Source: Peribacillus muralis (GTDB lineage: Bacteria; Bacillota; Bacilli; Bacillales; DSM-1321). From it: DNA of 64,000 nucleotides. The stretch is from contig NZ_CP017080.1 of assembly GCF_001645685.2 (NCBI RefSeq), forward strand, positions 3,029,051-3,093,050, given 5' to 3'. Numbering within the stretch: position 1 is the first letter of the stretch; every line of letters begins with the position of its first letter. The position numbers and the translations under genes are program-made. This document shows, piece after piece, positions 7,454-16,379 of this stretch. The notes below the pieces were generated by a model that saw only the letters and a program-made list of their open reading frames with translations, was not told where the DNA came from and searched no databases.

Positions 7454-7506
7454 AAAAGGCCCTGACCCTAGGTTCGTTTCACCCTTGGGTCGAGCCTTTT
7501 TCTTTT
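7454..7506. terminator. Bidirectional terminator between racA and the ABC operon
   Basis: AAAAGGC near 7454 pairs with GCCTTTTTC near 7493. Inside, GACCCTAGG and CCTTGGGTC extend the stem with mismatches. T-rich sequence follows on both strands, so it serves the convergent racA and the leftward ABC operon. Confidence 0.75.
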
Positions 7507-7510
7507 TACC

Positions 7511-8305
7511 TTAGATCAGCACGGCACGGTCATTGATCATTTTCTCGCCTTTGATCCGTTGGAATTCGTTAAGCAGTTTTTCAACGGTAAGCTTCTGCTT
7601 TTCAACCCCTCTGGCTTCAAAAATGATTTGTCCCTTATCCATCATGATCAAGGAATTTCCAAGATCGATTGCCTGCTGCATATTATGGGTGACCATCAAG
7701 GTGGTCAATTGGTTCTTTTCGACGATTTCCTTCGTCAAGTTTGTTACAAGCTCCGCCCTGGAGGGATCCAGAGCGGCAGTATGTTCATCAAGAAGCAATA
7801 TCTTCGGATCGGTAAAGGTTGCCATCAACAATGATAATGCCTGACGCTCACCTCCTGATAATAATCCGACCTTGGCAGTCATCCGGGTTTCCAATCCTAA
7901 ATGGAGGGTAGCCAAACTTTCTTTAAAAAGCTCCTTCCGTTTTTTGGTCACGCCGAAGCCTAGACCTCTTCTATTGGTCCTGCCATAAGCAATGGCCATA
8001 TTTTCTTCAATTGTCATATGCGGGGCCGTGCCAAGCATCGGATCCTGAAACACACGGCCAATCATCTTGGCACGGGCATGCTCCTCAATTGCCGAAACGT
8101 TCCCGCCATGTATGAAGACTTCACCGGCATCAGGGAGAATTTTACCGGAAATCATATTCATCAACGTCGATTTCCCGGCACCGTTACTTCCGATGACCGT
8201 TACGAATTCGCCTTTTTTCATTTGCAGATCCAGATTACAAAGGGCCAGCTTCTCATCCGGTGTCCCTTCATTGAAGACCTTATAAATCCGATTTAACTGA
8301 AGCAT
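7511..8305 (-). CDS. ABC importer ATP-binding protein (partner of ABC_sub_bind-type system)
   Basis: The 264-residue ATPase has Walker A GSNGAGKST (about residues 38-46), Q-loop FQDPMLGT, signature LSGGERQ and Walker B KILLLDEHTAALD, with the switch His in VTHNMQQA. It is of the COG1101 type that accompanies LivH-like permeases and ABC_sub_bind lipoproteins. I chose ATG 8305, six bases after the GGGGGG ribosome site; an ATG two codons earlier abuts that site. The gene overlaps the end of the permease gene by 26 bases, so translation is probably coupled. The substrate is not determined; related systems in other Firmicutes are thought to carry aromatic amino acids. Confidence 0.85.
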   Translation of the reverse strand: MLQLNRIYKVFNEGTPDEKLALCNLDLQMKKGEFVTVIGSNGAGKSTLMNMISGKILPDAGEVFIHGGNVSAIEEHARAKMIGRVFQDPMLGTAPHMTIEENMAIAYGRTNRRGLGFGVTKKRKELFKESLATLHLGLETRMTAKVGLLSGGERQALSLLMATFTDPKILLLDEHTAALDPSRAELVTNLTKEIVEKNQLTTLMVTHNMQQAIDLGNSLIMMDKGQIIFEARGVEKQKLTVEKLLNEFQRIKGEKMINDRAVLI

Positions 8306-9311
8306 ATCCATCCCCCCCTTTCGATAAAGACCCCGCATGGCGGGTTTGAATTTCCTTGAGGCGCTTTTTCTTCCGGCTTTTTTCCTTTTGTTTATCGGAG
8401 ATTTTCGGAATGACAAGTGCTCCAATCACAATAAGTGCCGTAATCAATTTAACATCACCTGTATCAAAGAATTTCACCCGAAGGGCCAAAGTGACGACGA
8501 TTCGGTAAATGATTGCTCCCCCAATCACCGCAAGCGTTGCACGGGCAATCGTTTTTGCACCGAATAACGCTTCACCAATGATGACGGAGGCCAAGCCGAT
8601 GACAATGATGCCTATCCCCATTCCAATATCGCTAAAGCCGTTATATTGGGCAACGAGGGCACCAGAGAAGGCGACCAGGGCATTCCCGATAGCGAGTCCC
8701 AAGACCTTCATGCTGCCAGTATGGGCAGAAAAACTGTTGACCATCGCTTCATTATCCCCCGTCGCTCGTAAAGCAAGACCAATTTCCGTTTTTAAAAATG
8801 CGGACATCCCCATTTGAATGATTACAACGACGATCAGCATGACGATCAATATCGACCACGTTTTCGGCAGGCTATCACCAAGGCCCATCATCGTTAAAAG
8901 TCCATTCAACATATTGTCCAATCCAGTGCCAGCAAAAGCGTCCTGGATTTTCGTGATAATGGTCGTCTGGGAAAGCAACGGGATGTTGGATGCACCCATG
9001 ATCCTTAAATTGATGGAGTAGAGGGCGATCATTATCAGAATACCTGCCAGGAGCGGATTGACTTTCCCCTTCGTATGCAGAAGCCCCGTTATGGTCCCAG
9101 CGATGAAGCCGGCCACCATCGCACAGAAGGTGGCCAGGATCGGCGAGAAGCCATTAACGATCATTATGGCGGCGACTGAGGCACCAGTCACAAAACTCCC
9201 TTCGACTGTCAAATCCGGAAAGTCGAGGATCCTGAACGTTAAATAGACACCAAGCGCCATAATCGCGTAAATCATTCCCGACTCAAAAGAATTGAATAAG
9301 GCTGTAGGCAT
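8280..9311 (-). CDS. ABC importer permease (LivH-like)
   Basis: This is a 343-residue polytopic membrane protein. About eight to ten hydrophobic segments can be read, starting MPTALFNSFESGMIYAIMAL, with EGSFVTGASVAAIM and the loop ALRATGDNEAMVNS, which resembles the ATPase-contact loop of branched-chain amino acid permeases. The tail is strongly basic (KEKSRKKKRLKEIQ) and cytoplasmic. It is the middle gene of a three-gene operon, 32 bases after the binding-protein gene and overlapping the ATPase gene. It forms the channel of the importer; one permease gene suggests a homodimer. Confidence 0.85.
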   Translation of the reverse strand: MPTALFNSFESGMIYAIMALGVYLTFRILDFPDLTVEGSFVTGASVAAIMIVNGFSPILATFCAMVAGFIAGTITGLLHTKGKVNPLLAGILIMIALYSINLRIMGASNIPLLSQTTIITKIQDAFAGTGLDNMLNGLLTMMGLGDSLPKTWSILIVMLIVVVIIQMGMSAFLKTEIGLALRATGDNEAMVNSFSAHTGSMKVLGLAIGNALVAFSGALVAQYNGFSDIGMGIGIIVIGLASVIIGEALFGAKTIARATLAVIGGAIIYRIVVTLALRVKFFDTGDVKLITALIVIGALVIPKISDKQKEKSRKKKRLKEIQTRHAGSLSKGGDGYASVKSDL

Positions 9312-9343
9312 GTTCTTCTTCCTTCCCTGAACAAAAGCAGAGT

Positions 9344-10339
9344 TTATTTTACAAACTCAGCATCTGCTTTCCATTCTTCTTTTATTTCAACACCCATTTC
9401 TTTTGCTGCCTTTTCATTAATGACCAATTTCAGCTTTTGTGGATATTGAACCGCGATATCTCCAGGTTTTTTACCATCCTTCAAGATTTCAACCGCTTTT
9501 TGTCCCGCTTCATAGCCAATATCGAAGTAGCTGAAGCCATAGGCTGCGAAGCCGCCGGCATTCACGGAATCTAGCTCGCCAACGAACAACGGGATATCTT
9601 TGTCATTTGCCACCGAAATGACCGATTCCAGTGCCGAGACTACGGTATTATCGGTAATGATATAGAAAGCATCCGCTTTGCCAATTAATGATTCCGTTGC
9701 CTGTTTAACGTCCGCTGAAGTCGAAACCGAAGCTTCCACGACCTTCAATCCGGCTTTTTTCGCTTCCACTTTCACGTTTTTGATTTGGACGACGGAATTT
9801 TGCTCCCCTGTGTTATAAACGGTCCCGATCGTCTTTGCCCCAAGTTCTTCCGCCAGGAATTTCATCGATTTGGCAATCGCTTCCGGATGTGAATCCGTCG
9901 TCCCCGTTACATTCCCGCCTGGCTTGTCCAAAGAAGTAACGAGCTTAGCCGCCACAGGGTCGGTGACCGATGTAAACACGATAGGGATATCCTTTGTCGC
10001 ATTCAAGGCACTTAGGGCACTTGGAGTCGAATTGGCGAAAATCAAGTCAACCTTATCGCCAACAAAGTTACTAGCAATCGTCTGATTGTTGTTTTGATCG
10101 CCCTGCGCGATTTGAAGGTCATACTTGGCCTTGACGTCATTGTCCTTCAAAGCGGCCTTGAATCCTTCATACGCCTGATCCAGTGAATCATGCTGAACGA
10201 TTTGGGTCACCCCGATGTTGTAAGTATCCGTTTTGCTTCCTTCCTTTGCCGTATTTTTTTCCTTGTCACTCCCGCAGCCTGCCAATGCCATCCCTGCTAC
10301 TAAGGTCATGGCTAAAGTCGAATATAATTTCTTTTTCAT
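9344..10339 (-). CDS. ABC importer substrate-binding lipoprotein (ABC_sub_bind family)
   Basis: The 331-residue precursor has a lipoprotein signal, MKKKLYSTLAMTLVAGMALAGC, with lipobox LAGC at 19-22. A two-lobed binding domain of the COG2984 type follows: YNIGVTQIVQHDSLDQAYEG, FANSTPSALSAL, PIVFTSVTDPVAAKLV, AKTIGTVYNTGEQNS. Such proteins are found next to LivH-like permeases, and members in streptococci have been linked to tryptophan or tyrosine uptake. The start is ATG 10339 after GCGGGGGGAA. Being first in the operon and behind its own promoter, it is expected to be the most abundant of the three. Confidence 0.85.
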   Translation of the reverse strand: MKKKLYSTLAMTLVAGMALAGCGSDKEKNTAKEGSKTDTYNIGVTQIVQHDSLDQAYEGFKAALKDNDVKAKYDLQIAQGDQNNNQTIASNFVGDKVDLIFANSTPSALSALNATKDIPIVFTSVTDPVAAKLVTSLDKPGGNVTGTTDSHPEAIAKSMKFLAEELGAKTIGTVYNTGEQNSVVQIKNVKVEAKKAGLKVVEASVSTSADVKQATESLIGKADAFYIITDNTVVSALESVISVANDKDIPLFVGELDSVNAGGFAAYGFSYFDIGYEAGQKAVEILKDGKKPGDIAVQYPQKLKLVINEKAAKEMGVEIKEEWKADAEFVK

Positions 10340-10414
10340 ATTTTCCCCCCGCTTTTTACTTATTTAAGAACATGTACTTCCAATCACGCCAGCTTTTTCA
10401 CGTTTATGTCCTAA

Positions 10415-10444
10415 ATTATAATCGTTTAGTCCCAATTATTCCAA
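10415..10444 (-). promoter_or_regulatory. Sigma-A promoter of the ABC importer operon
   Basis: Reading leftward, TTGGAA (10439-10444) and a perfect TATAAT (10415-10420) are 18 bp apart, about 75 bases before the binding-protein start codon. No T-box or riboswitch motif fits between promoter and gene. Confidence 0.65.
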
Positions 10445-10493
10445 TATATTTTTTAACTTTTTAGAATTTTTTGAGTTATCAGATGAATTATCC

Positions 10494-10545
10494 AAAAAAA
10501 GCTGCCGTGAAAGGGTATCTCACCTTTTCACGGCAGCTTTTTTTT
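10494..10545. terminator. Strong terminator of the yisP-like gene
   Basis: AGCTGCCGTGAAAGG (10500-10514) pairs with CCTTTTCACGGCAGCT (10523-10538). Seven A's precede and eight T's follow, so it is usable in both directions. Its main customer is the leftward gene ending at 10553. Confidence 0.9.
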
Positions 10546-10552
10546 GGAATGG

Positions 10553-11371
10553 TCAATGTTCAACAACTTGGTTCACGATGTCGGTTACAGTGGCACGATC
10601 AATTTTTTCTTTGCCCTCTTTTAATGCCTTCAATGTAGCTTTTGCTAATTCCAAGGGGATTTTGCAAAAATGGATGATTTCTTTCGTTTCTATCTCTGCA
10701 ATATAGGCATCCGCTAATGCTAAATTACGTTCCGTATGGGAGAGCATCTCTTCGAATCCCCAGCCATCAGGATAAAAATTAACCCCACGTTCGGCATCTT
10801 CCTCCCGGTTACGGAGAATATTGACCGTTTGGAGCCCACGGCCAAATGCGATGGCAAGTTTACGATCCGTTACGGTTCCATCAAACCAATTCCACATATC
10901 AGACAGCATGACGCCAACTAAACCTGCAACATAATAGGTATAATCATCAAGCTCTTCTTCATCATGGATTTGCCAATCCTTCGTAACCCATTTTGCCATG
11001 CCTTCTGCCATCTCCCGTGTCGACTCCAAAACCTTGGCTCTCGCTCCTGGAGGACAATATTGAATCCAATCAGCTAAAAGCAAGGTCACCTCGGGCAGAT
11101 CATCTTTATATGGCGTGAATAATGATTGAAGCTGTTCTTCACGGTAATCCGCCTTAAGCAGGTTGCTTAGGGATTGTAATAGGGAAACCTTACTGTCTGC
11201 AGGAAGGCCTGGATGATCCTCGATCTCATCTATGGCACGCATGCACAGGTAGGCAGCTCCGATCGCCTCTTGTAATCCTTTCGGAAGATAGCTAATCGGA
11301 ATGAAGAAAGTCCGGCTTGTTTTTAAGAGAAAATCCATTGCTTTAGTATGTAGGTTGCTTTGGTCAGTCAT
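10553..11371 (-). CDS. yisP: Squalene/phytoene synthase family protein, YisP-like
   Basis: The 272-residue soluble protein aligns by eye with B. subtilis YisP: KTSRTFFIPISYLPKGLQEA, the first Asp-rich motif AIDEIEDH (about 66-73), and the second motif region NILRNREEDAERGVNFYP. In true squalene/phytoene synthases the second motif begins with Asp (DxxED); here that position is Asn (NREED). B. subtilis YisP, once proposed as a squalene synthase for membrane microdomains, was shown to act as a farnesyl diphosphate phosphatase. A similar activity is the best guess here. The ATG start at 11371 has GGAGTG upstream. Monocistronic; ispA elsewhere in the window would supply farnesyl diphosphate. Confidence 0.8.
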   Translation of the reverse strand: MTDQSNLHTKAMDFLLKTSRTFFIPISYLPKGLQEAIGAAYLCMRAIDEIEDHPGLPADSKVSLLQSLSNLLKADYREEQLQSLFTPYKDDLPEVTLLLADWIQYCPPGARAKVLESTREMAEGMAKWVTKDWQIHDEEELDDYTYYVAGLVGVMLSDMWNWFDGTVTDRKLAIAFGRGLQTVNILRNREEDAERGVNFYPDGWGFEEMLSHTERNLALADAYIAEIETKEIIHFCKIPLELAKATLKALKEGKEKIDRATVTDIVNQVVEH

Positions 11372-11435
11372 AGGTTACACTCCTTTAAATATCCAATGAA
11401 CAGTTGTTTCATTATATCAAACATTCGTATTGATT

Positions 11436-12377
11436 TCAGCTTCCCTCTTTCTCTGCATATAATGGAATTTTAATCGTCATTAAATCTTCTGCCATGATGG
11501 TGTTTTTGAATATTGCCTCGCTTTGCTTCTTTAACCGCTCCGAATCCTCGGCGCTATACCGCGAGCTGATATGGGTAAGGATTAAATGCTTGGCGCCTGC
11601 CTTCGAGGCCGTCGTTGCCGCCTGGGCGTTTGTCGAATGGTAATAGCTAGAGGCCATTTCCGTTTCTTCTGCAGAAAATGTGGCTTCATGAACAAGGTAA
11701 TCTGCCGAATCAGCAAGTACGAGGGCATTGTCGCACACTCTTGTATCCCCAAGGATCGTGATGATCCGCCCCCTTTGCGGAGTGCCTAGATAATCTTTCC
11801 CGTTCAGGACACGGCCATCCTCGAGTTGGACCGTTTGTCCATCTTTCAATGCTTTAAAAAGCGGACCAGGCTTCACACCCGCTTGATGGAGCCGGTCAAC
11901 GAGCAGGCTTCCTGGACGGTCCTTCTCTCTAATCCGGTAACCGATGCTATATATGCCATGATCAAGCGGCATGGCCGTCACGGTGAATTGTCCGTCCTCG
12001 AACACGATGCCTTCTTCGATTTCGACGATTTCCAATGGGTATTTCAAATGAGTGCCACTCACAAGTAAGCTTGTCTTGATATAAGCATCAAGCCCTTTCG
12101 GACCATATACGGTCAATTTATCCACCCCGCCCTGAAAAGATCTGCTGCTTAACAGGCCAGGGAGACCGAAGATGTGATCACCATGTAAATGGGTGATGAA
12201 AATCTTTTCAATCTTTCGCGGTTTGACAGCCGTTTTTAAAATTTGGTGCTGTGTTGCCTCACCACAATCGAATAACCAAACGGTCCCGCGTTCTTCCAAT
12301 AATTGCAGGGCGATTGACGTCACATTCCGCGCCTTGGCGGGAACGCCGGCACCTGTACCCAATAAAACAAAATCCAC
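11436..12377 (-). CDS. rnz: Ribonuclease Z (tRNA 3' processing endonuclease)
   Basis: The 313-residue enzyme removes 3' trailers from tRNA precursors lacking an encoded CCA. The zinc motif HLHGDH occupies residues 63-68 ([15 protein letters not shown]). The later ligands are in LGDTR, HEATF and THISSRY, and the flexible-arm region lies around 150-180. The GTG start at 12377 is set by GGAGGT about eight bases upstream. Upstream of it, divergently, is zwf; B. subtilis also keeps rnz (yqjK) beside zwf (yqjJ). Confidence 0.95.
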   Translation of the reverse strand: MDFVLLGTGAGVPAKARNVTSIALQLLEERGTVWLFDCGEATQHQILKTAVKPRKIEKIFITHLHGDHIFGLPGLLSSRSFQGGVDKLTVYGPKGLDAYIKTSLLVSGTHLKYPLEIVEIEEGIVFEDGQFTVTAMPLDHGIYSIGYRIREKDRPGSLLVDRLHQAGVKPGPLFKALKDGQTVQLEDGRVLNGKDYLGTPQRGRIITILGDTRVCDNALVLADSADYLVHEATFSAEETEMASSYYHSTNAQAATTASKAGAKHLILTHISSRYSAEDSERLKKQSEAIFKNTIMAEDLMTIKIPLYAEKEGS

Positions 12378-12608
12378 TGATACTACCTCCGTTGCAAATA
12401 CGTTAATAGCTTAACTATAGCATAACCATGTCGGTTCTTTCATTTATGACCGACAAAAAACTTAATCAGATAAAACATTTTATGAAATATGATAAAAAAT
12501 GCGCAAATTGATTGCTTTGAGGGAAAGCTAACCGTAAAATTAGAAATTGGTACACATACGGGAATTCCAACTTTAGATATAGAATTAACGGAAAGTTGAG
12601 GTTTTAAC

Positions 12609-14108
12609 ATGACAGAAAATAATAAACCAACGGCATTGATCATGATTTTTGGTGCTACTGGAGATTTGGCAAAAAGGAAATTGTTTCCTTCCATATATCG
12701 ACTTTTTCAAAAAGAAAAAATCAATAAATTTGCCGTCGTGGGCGTAGCAAGGAGATCCTTGACAAACGAGGAGTTTCAATCGAGCGTCAAAGATTCCATC
12801 CTTACGTTCGGACACGCGGAGGAAAAAGTCGATGAATTCATTTCACATTTCCAATATCATTCTCATGACGTATCGAGCTCAGAATCATATCTGCAGTTAA
12901 AGGGGATTGCCGAGGAATTGGACGGGCAGTATCAATTGGAAGGCAATCGCATTTTCTATTTAGCGATGGCGCCTGAGTTTTTCGGAACGATTGCCGAACA
13001 GATTAAAGCGCAAGGCCTGACTGAATCGAAAGGATATAAGCGCCTGGTCATTGAAAAACCATTTGGGCACAGTTTTGAAACGGCCCAAAAATTGAATGAA
13101 CAAATACGCACGGCATTCGCCGAAGATGAAATATACCGTATCGATCATTATTTAGGTAAAGAAATGGTTCAAAACATAGAAGTCATCCGTTTTTCGAATG
13201 CGCTATTCGAACCGCTTTGGAATAACCGGTATATCTCCAATATCCAGGTTACTTCCAGTGAGACGCTTGGCGTTGAAGAACGCGGCCGTTATTATGAAAC
13301 GAGCGGTGCCCTTAGGGATATGGTCCAAAACCACTTGCTCCAGATGGTGGCCTTGCTTGCGATGGAGCCTCCGATCGCTTTGACGACGGAAGAGATTCGC
13401 AGCGAAAAAGTACGGGCATTGCGCTCGCTTCGGCCGATGAAGGTCGATGAAGTCGATAAATACTTCATCCGCGGCCAGTACGGGGAAGGAACAGTAGACG
13501 AGAAAACACTGCCAGGTTACCGCAATGAACATAACGTGAATCCTGATTCCAATACAGAAACCTATGTTGCCGGGAAATTGCTGATTGATAACTTCAGATG
13601 GGCAGGTGTTCCTTTTTATATTCGCACCGGCAAGAGAATGGATGTAAAGTCGACGAATATCGTTGTCCAATTCAAAGATATCCCGATGAATCTGTATTAC
13701 AAAACGGAAGAAACCTTGAACCCGAACCTGCTCGTTATCAATATCCAGCCAGATGAGGGCATCACATTATACTTAAATGTCAAGAAATCCGGGACGACTT
13801 CGAATACGAAGCCAATGAAGCTGACAGTCTCCAACAAGGGGATCGAGCACATCAATTCCCCAGAGGCATATGAAAAGCTATTGTTCGATAGCATGCGCGG
13901 AGATGCTACAAACTTCACCCATTGGGACGAGGTCGCCCTCTCATGGAAGTTTGTCGATACGATTTCCAACGCATGGGAACACACGAAAGAAGAGTCTTTC
14001 CCGAACTACGCTGCAGGGTCTACAGGTCCGCTTGCATCCGATGAACTTTTAGCTGATGACGGACATATTTGGTGGCAAATCAAGAAAGACACAACCGAGA
14101 GCAATTAA
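12609..14108 (+). CDS. zwf: Glucose-6-phosphate 1-dehydrogenase
   Basis: The 499-residue enzyme catalyses the first, NADP-dependent step of the oxidative pentose phosphate pathway. It shows the coenzyme loop FGATGDLAKRKL (about 14-25), VIEKPFGHSF, the substrate-binding and catalytic block RIDHYLGKEMVQN, and the C-terminal DALRG-type helices. The start ATG 12609 follows GAGG at about 7 bases. It is divergent from rnz and ends at a strong terminator. Its pathway partner gndA lies 0.8 kb on, facing it, with two small genes in between. Confidence 0.95.
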   Translation: MTENNKPTALIMIFGATGDLAKRKLFPSIYRLFQKEKINKFAVVGVARRSLTNEEFQSSVKDSILTFGHAEEKVDEFISHFQYHSHDVSSSESYLQLKGIAEELDGQYQLEGNRIFYLAMAPEFFGTIAEQIKAQGLTESKGYKRLVIEKPFGHSFETAQKLNEQIRTAFAEDEIYRIDHYLGKEMVQNIEVIRFSNALFEPLWNNRYISNIQVTSSETLGVEERGRYYETSGALRDMVQNHLLQMVALLAMEPPIALTTEEIRSEKVRALRSLRPMKVDEVDKYFIRGQYGEGTVDEKTLPGYRNEHNVNPDSNTETYVAGKLLIDNFRWAGVPFYIRTGKRMDVKSTNIVVQFKDIPMNLYYKTEETLNPNLLVINIQPDEGITLYLNVKKSGTTSNTKPMKLTVSNKGIEHINSPEAYEKLLFDSMRGDATNFTHWDEVALSWKFVDTISNAWEHTKEESFPNYAAGSTGPLASDELLADDGHIWWQIKKDTTESN

Positions 14109-14114
14109 ATAAAT

Positions 14115-14151
14115 GAAGGGGATGCAGAGTTAACCCTGCATCCCCTTCTTC
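14115..14151 (+). terminator. Terminator after zwf
   Basis: GAAGGGGATGCAG (14115-14127) pairs perfectly with CTGCATCCCCTTC (14136-14148) across an 8-base loop and is followed by a T-rich stretch. Confidence 0.85.
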
Positions 14152-14153
14152 AT

Positions 14154-14315
14154 TCATGATACACGCTTCCTGACTAACTTCTCCCGGATCGTATGAAGCA
14201 TTTCCTTAGATTTAGACAGTTCTTCATCCATTTCGGAATTGAGCCAATAAGAAACACCAAGTTCTAAAGCAATAAAAAATAAAAATATGGCAATAGCCAA
14301 CCAGATGATAAACAT
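14154..14315 (-). CDS. Small membrane protein, 53 residues, unknown
   Basis: ATG 14315 has the SD AAGGAGCGGG six bases upstream and opens a 53-codon frame to TGA 14154. Residues 3-22 form one hydrophobic segment (IIWLAIAIFLFFIALELGVS). The rest is charged and helical (NSEMDEELSKSKEMLHTI, ending REKLVRKRVS). The layout is a single-pass membrane miniprotein with a cytoplasmic amphipathic tail. The good ribosome site and sensible composition make it likely real, although it is very short. It is convergent with zwf and stops right at the zwf terminator. No homologue recognised. Confidence 0.65.
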   Translation of the reverse strand: MFIIWLAIAIFLFFIALELGVSYWLNSEMDEELSKSKEMLHTIREKLVRKRVS

Positions 14316-14672
14316 GTTCAACCCGCTCCTTCTCTCTTGACTGCCGACTTATCATGAATTCCGTCCTTAGCTTTACATGTTTATATTCCTTGTTATGTTG
14401 GTGTTCAAACCTAAATGGGAAGCATGAGGTATATCATACTATATTTTCCATTAAAAAGGGAGAAGTTTCTTTGATCATTCCCATTTTCACCATGTTCGAC
14501 CAGTAGAAAACTTGGTCACGAACCTGCAGGATCTTGTGCATACTCCCGTTATCTACAACGATGCATGGATCTGCTTTTTGGGACTGGAATGGTACGGTCT
14601 TGCAGAGGTTACACTAAGACGGGTGCTTCATAATGAAACGGCACCAATACTTCGATGTGGAGGGATTAAACG
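14316..14672. other. Divergent intergenic region between two small genes
   Basis: This separates the leftward 53-residue and the rightward 58-residue small protein genes and should hold both promoters. At 14435-14441 CATACTA matches the -10 element of forespore sigma-G/sigma-F promoters on the plus strand, with only a partial -35 (TAAATG) 17 bp before it. That hint is weak. No hairpin of note is seen, and the open frame through 14512-14694 has no ribosome site. Confidence 0.35.
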
Positions 14673-14849
14673 ATGGACATTCGTGAAGGATTAATTCCAA
14701 CAGCGTTAGGGACAGCCGTAACAGCAGCGGGTTATGCAATGAAGCAGACTCGCGGCTCAAACAAAATGGTCGCCAATACCGTCTTTGGTTTCGGTTTGGC
14801 ACATGTTGTGTTAGGGGTCATTGACCTTGTAGAGCATCGGAGATCATGA
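14673..14849 (+). CDS. Small hydrophobic protein, 58 residues, unknown
   Basis: ATG 14673 lies about 7 bases after GGAGGG and opens 58 codons ending TGA 14847-14849. The sequence MDIREGLIPTALGTAVTAAG, then YAMKQTRGSN, then a second hydrophobic run NTVFGFGLAHVVLGVIDLVE suggests two short membrane-associated helices with a basic loop and a basic end (EHRRS). I have the impression that similar short proteins occur in other Bacillus but cannot name a function. A solid terminator follows immediately, which supports a separate real gene. Confidence 0.75.
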   Translation: MDIREGLIPTALGTAVTAAGYAMKQTRGSNKMVANTVFGFGLAHVVLGVIDLVEHRRS

Positions 14850-14850
14850 A

Positions 14851-14885
14851 AAGAGAGGGCGCCGCTTGGCGTCCTCTCTTTTTTA
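14851..14885 (+). terminator. Terminator between small gene and gndA
   Basis: AGAGAGGGCGCC pairs with GGCGTCCTCTCT (12 positions, one mismatch; loop GCTT) and is followed by TTTTT. It is two bases after the small gene's stop. On the other strand it may also end gndA. Confidence 0.85.
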
Positions 14886-14926
14886 CGTGCGTCTCGCTTC
14901 CTTTACAAAAGCCGTCTAAAAAGGAG

Positions 14927-16339
14927 TTATTTTTCCATCCATTCGGTATGGAATGTACCTTCTTTGTCGATGCGTTGGTACGTATGGGCTCCGAAATAAT
15001 CGCGCTGCGCTTGAATTAAGTTGGCTGGCAGCGTTTCAGTACGGTAGCTATCGAAATAAGCAAGTGCTGACGAAAGACAAGGAACGGGAACTCCGTTCAT
15101 CACCGCTGTCGAGACAACCTCACGTAAAGCCCCTTGGTAGCTTTCAACGATTCCTTGGAAGTAAGGATCAAGCAGCAGGTTGTTCAGGTTGGCTTCACGA
15201 TCATACGCTTCCTTGATTTTTTGCAAGAATTGTGCACGGATGATGCAGCCGCCACGGAATATCATCGCGATGTCACCATATTGCAAGTTCCAATCATTTT
15301 CTTCCGACGCTGCTTTCATTTGTGCGAAGCCTTGTGCATAGGAACAGATTTTACTCATATAAAGTGCTTTACGAATGCTTTCGATCAAGGCCTTCTTATC
15401 GCCTGTAAAGCTCTCCGCCTTTGGACCGCGCAGGATTCTGCTCGCTTCGACACGCTCGTCCTTGATGGCCGAAATGAAACGGGCGAATACGGATTCGGTA
15501 ATGATTGGCAGCGGTACACCAAGATCAAGTGCACTTTGGCTTGTCCATTTCCCGGTTCCTTTTTGGCCAGCTTTATCTAAAATGACATCAACCATCGGCT
15601 TCCCGGTTTCTTCATCATACTTTTTGAAGATGTCAGCAGTGATTTCAATGAGATAGCTATCAAGTTCCCCTTCATTCCACTCGGTAAATACTTCATGGAA
15701 TTCCTCAGCAGTAAGTCCAAGAAGATTTTTCATGAGGAAATAAGATTCGGAAATCAACTGCATGTCGCCATACTCGATACCGTTATGTACCATCTTCACA
15801 TAGTGGCCTGCTCCATCCGGCCCGATATACGTACAGCAAGCATCGCCATCTACTTTAGCCGAAATATCCTTCAAGATCGGTGCAACCAGTTCATATGCTT
15901 CTTTTTGACCGCCAGGCATGATGGAAGGACCCGTAAGCGCTCCTTCTTCCCCGCCTGAGACACCTGTACCGATGAAATGGATGCCAAGCTGACTTAATTC
16001 CTCATTGCGGCGTTGAGTGTCCTTGAAGAACGTATTTCCGCCATCAATGACGATATCACCTTTTTCAAGTAACGGTTTTAATTGTTCGATGGTTGCATCC
16101 GTGGCCGCGCCGGCTTTAACCATCAACAAGATTTTGCGTGGTGTTTCCAATGAATCGACGAATTCTTCAAGCGTATATGCAGCCTTTACATTTTTGCCTT
16201 CCGCTTCCTTCATCATGTCATCCGTTTTTGAACCTGAACGATTGTAAACGGATATCGAATAGCCTCTGCTCTCGATATTAAACGCAAGATTCTTACCCAT
16301 TACTGCAAGTCCGATAACACCAATCTGTTGTTTTGTCAT
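14927..16339 (-). CDS. gndA: 6-phosphogluconate dehydrogenase, NADP-dependent, decarboxylating
   Basis: The 470-residue enzyme converts 6-phosphogluconate to ribulose 5-phosphate plus CO2. It has the Rossmann loop [14 protein letters not shown] at the N-terminus, [11 protein letters not shown], the catalytic [17 protein letters not shown] and the C-terminal [16 protein letters not shown] set the start at ATG 16339 because [15 protein letters not shown] matches the family start; upstream residues overlap no conserved part. It follows dinB by 40 bases on the same strand, as B. subtilis yqjI follows yqjH, so read-through is likely. Works with zwf. Confidence 0.95.
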   Translation of the reverse strand: MTKQQIGVIGLAVMGKNLAFNIESRGYSISVYNRSGSKTDDMMKEAEGKNVKAAYTLEEFVDSLETPRKILLMVKAGAATDATIEQLKPLLEKGDIVIDGGNTFFKDTQRRNEELSQLGIHFIGTGVSGGEEGALTGPSIMPGGQKEAYELVAPILKDISAKVDGDACCTYIGPDGAGHYVKMVHNGIEYGDMQLISESYFLMKNLLGLTAEEFHEVFTEWNEGELDSYLIEITADIFKKYDEETGKPMVDVILDKAGQKGTGKWTSQSALDLGVPLPIITESVFARFISAIKDERVEASRILRGPKAESFTGDKKALIESIRKALYMSKICSYAQGFAQMKAASEENDWNLQYGDIAMIFRGGCIIRAQFLQKIKEAYDREANLNNLLLDPYFQGIVESYQGALREVVSTAVMNGVPVPCLSSALAYFDSYRTETLPANLIQAQRDYFGAHTYQRIDKEGTFHTEWMEK

Positions 16340-16379
16340 GACCATCTTTCCCTTCTCTATATCTTTACACAGCCAGAAG

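Noticed and set aside
14512..14694. 60-codon open frame on the plus strand
   Set aside because: It overlaps the well-supported small gene at 14673 in another frame and has no ribosome site.
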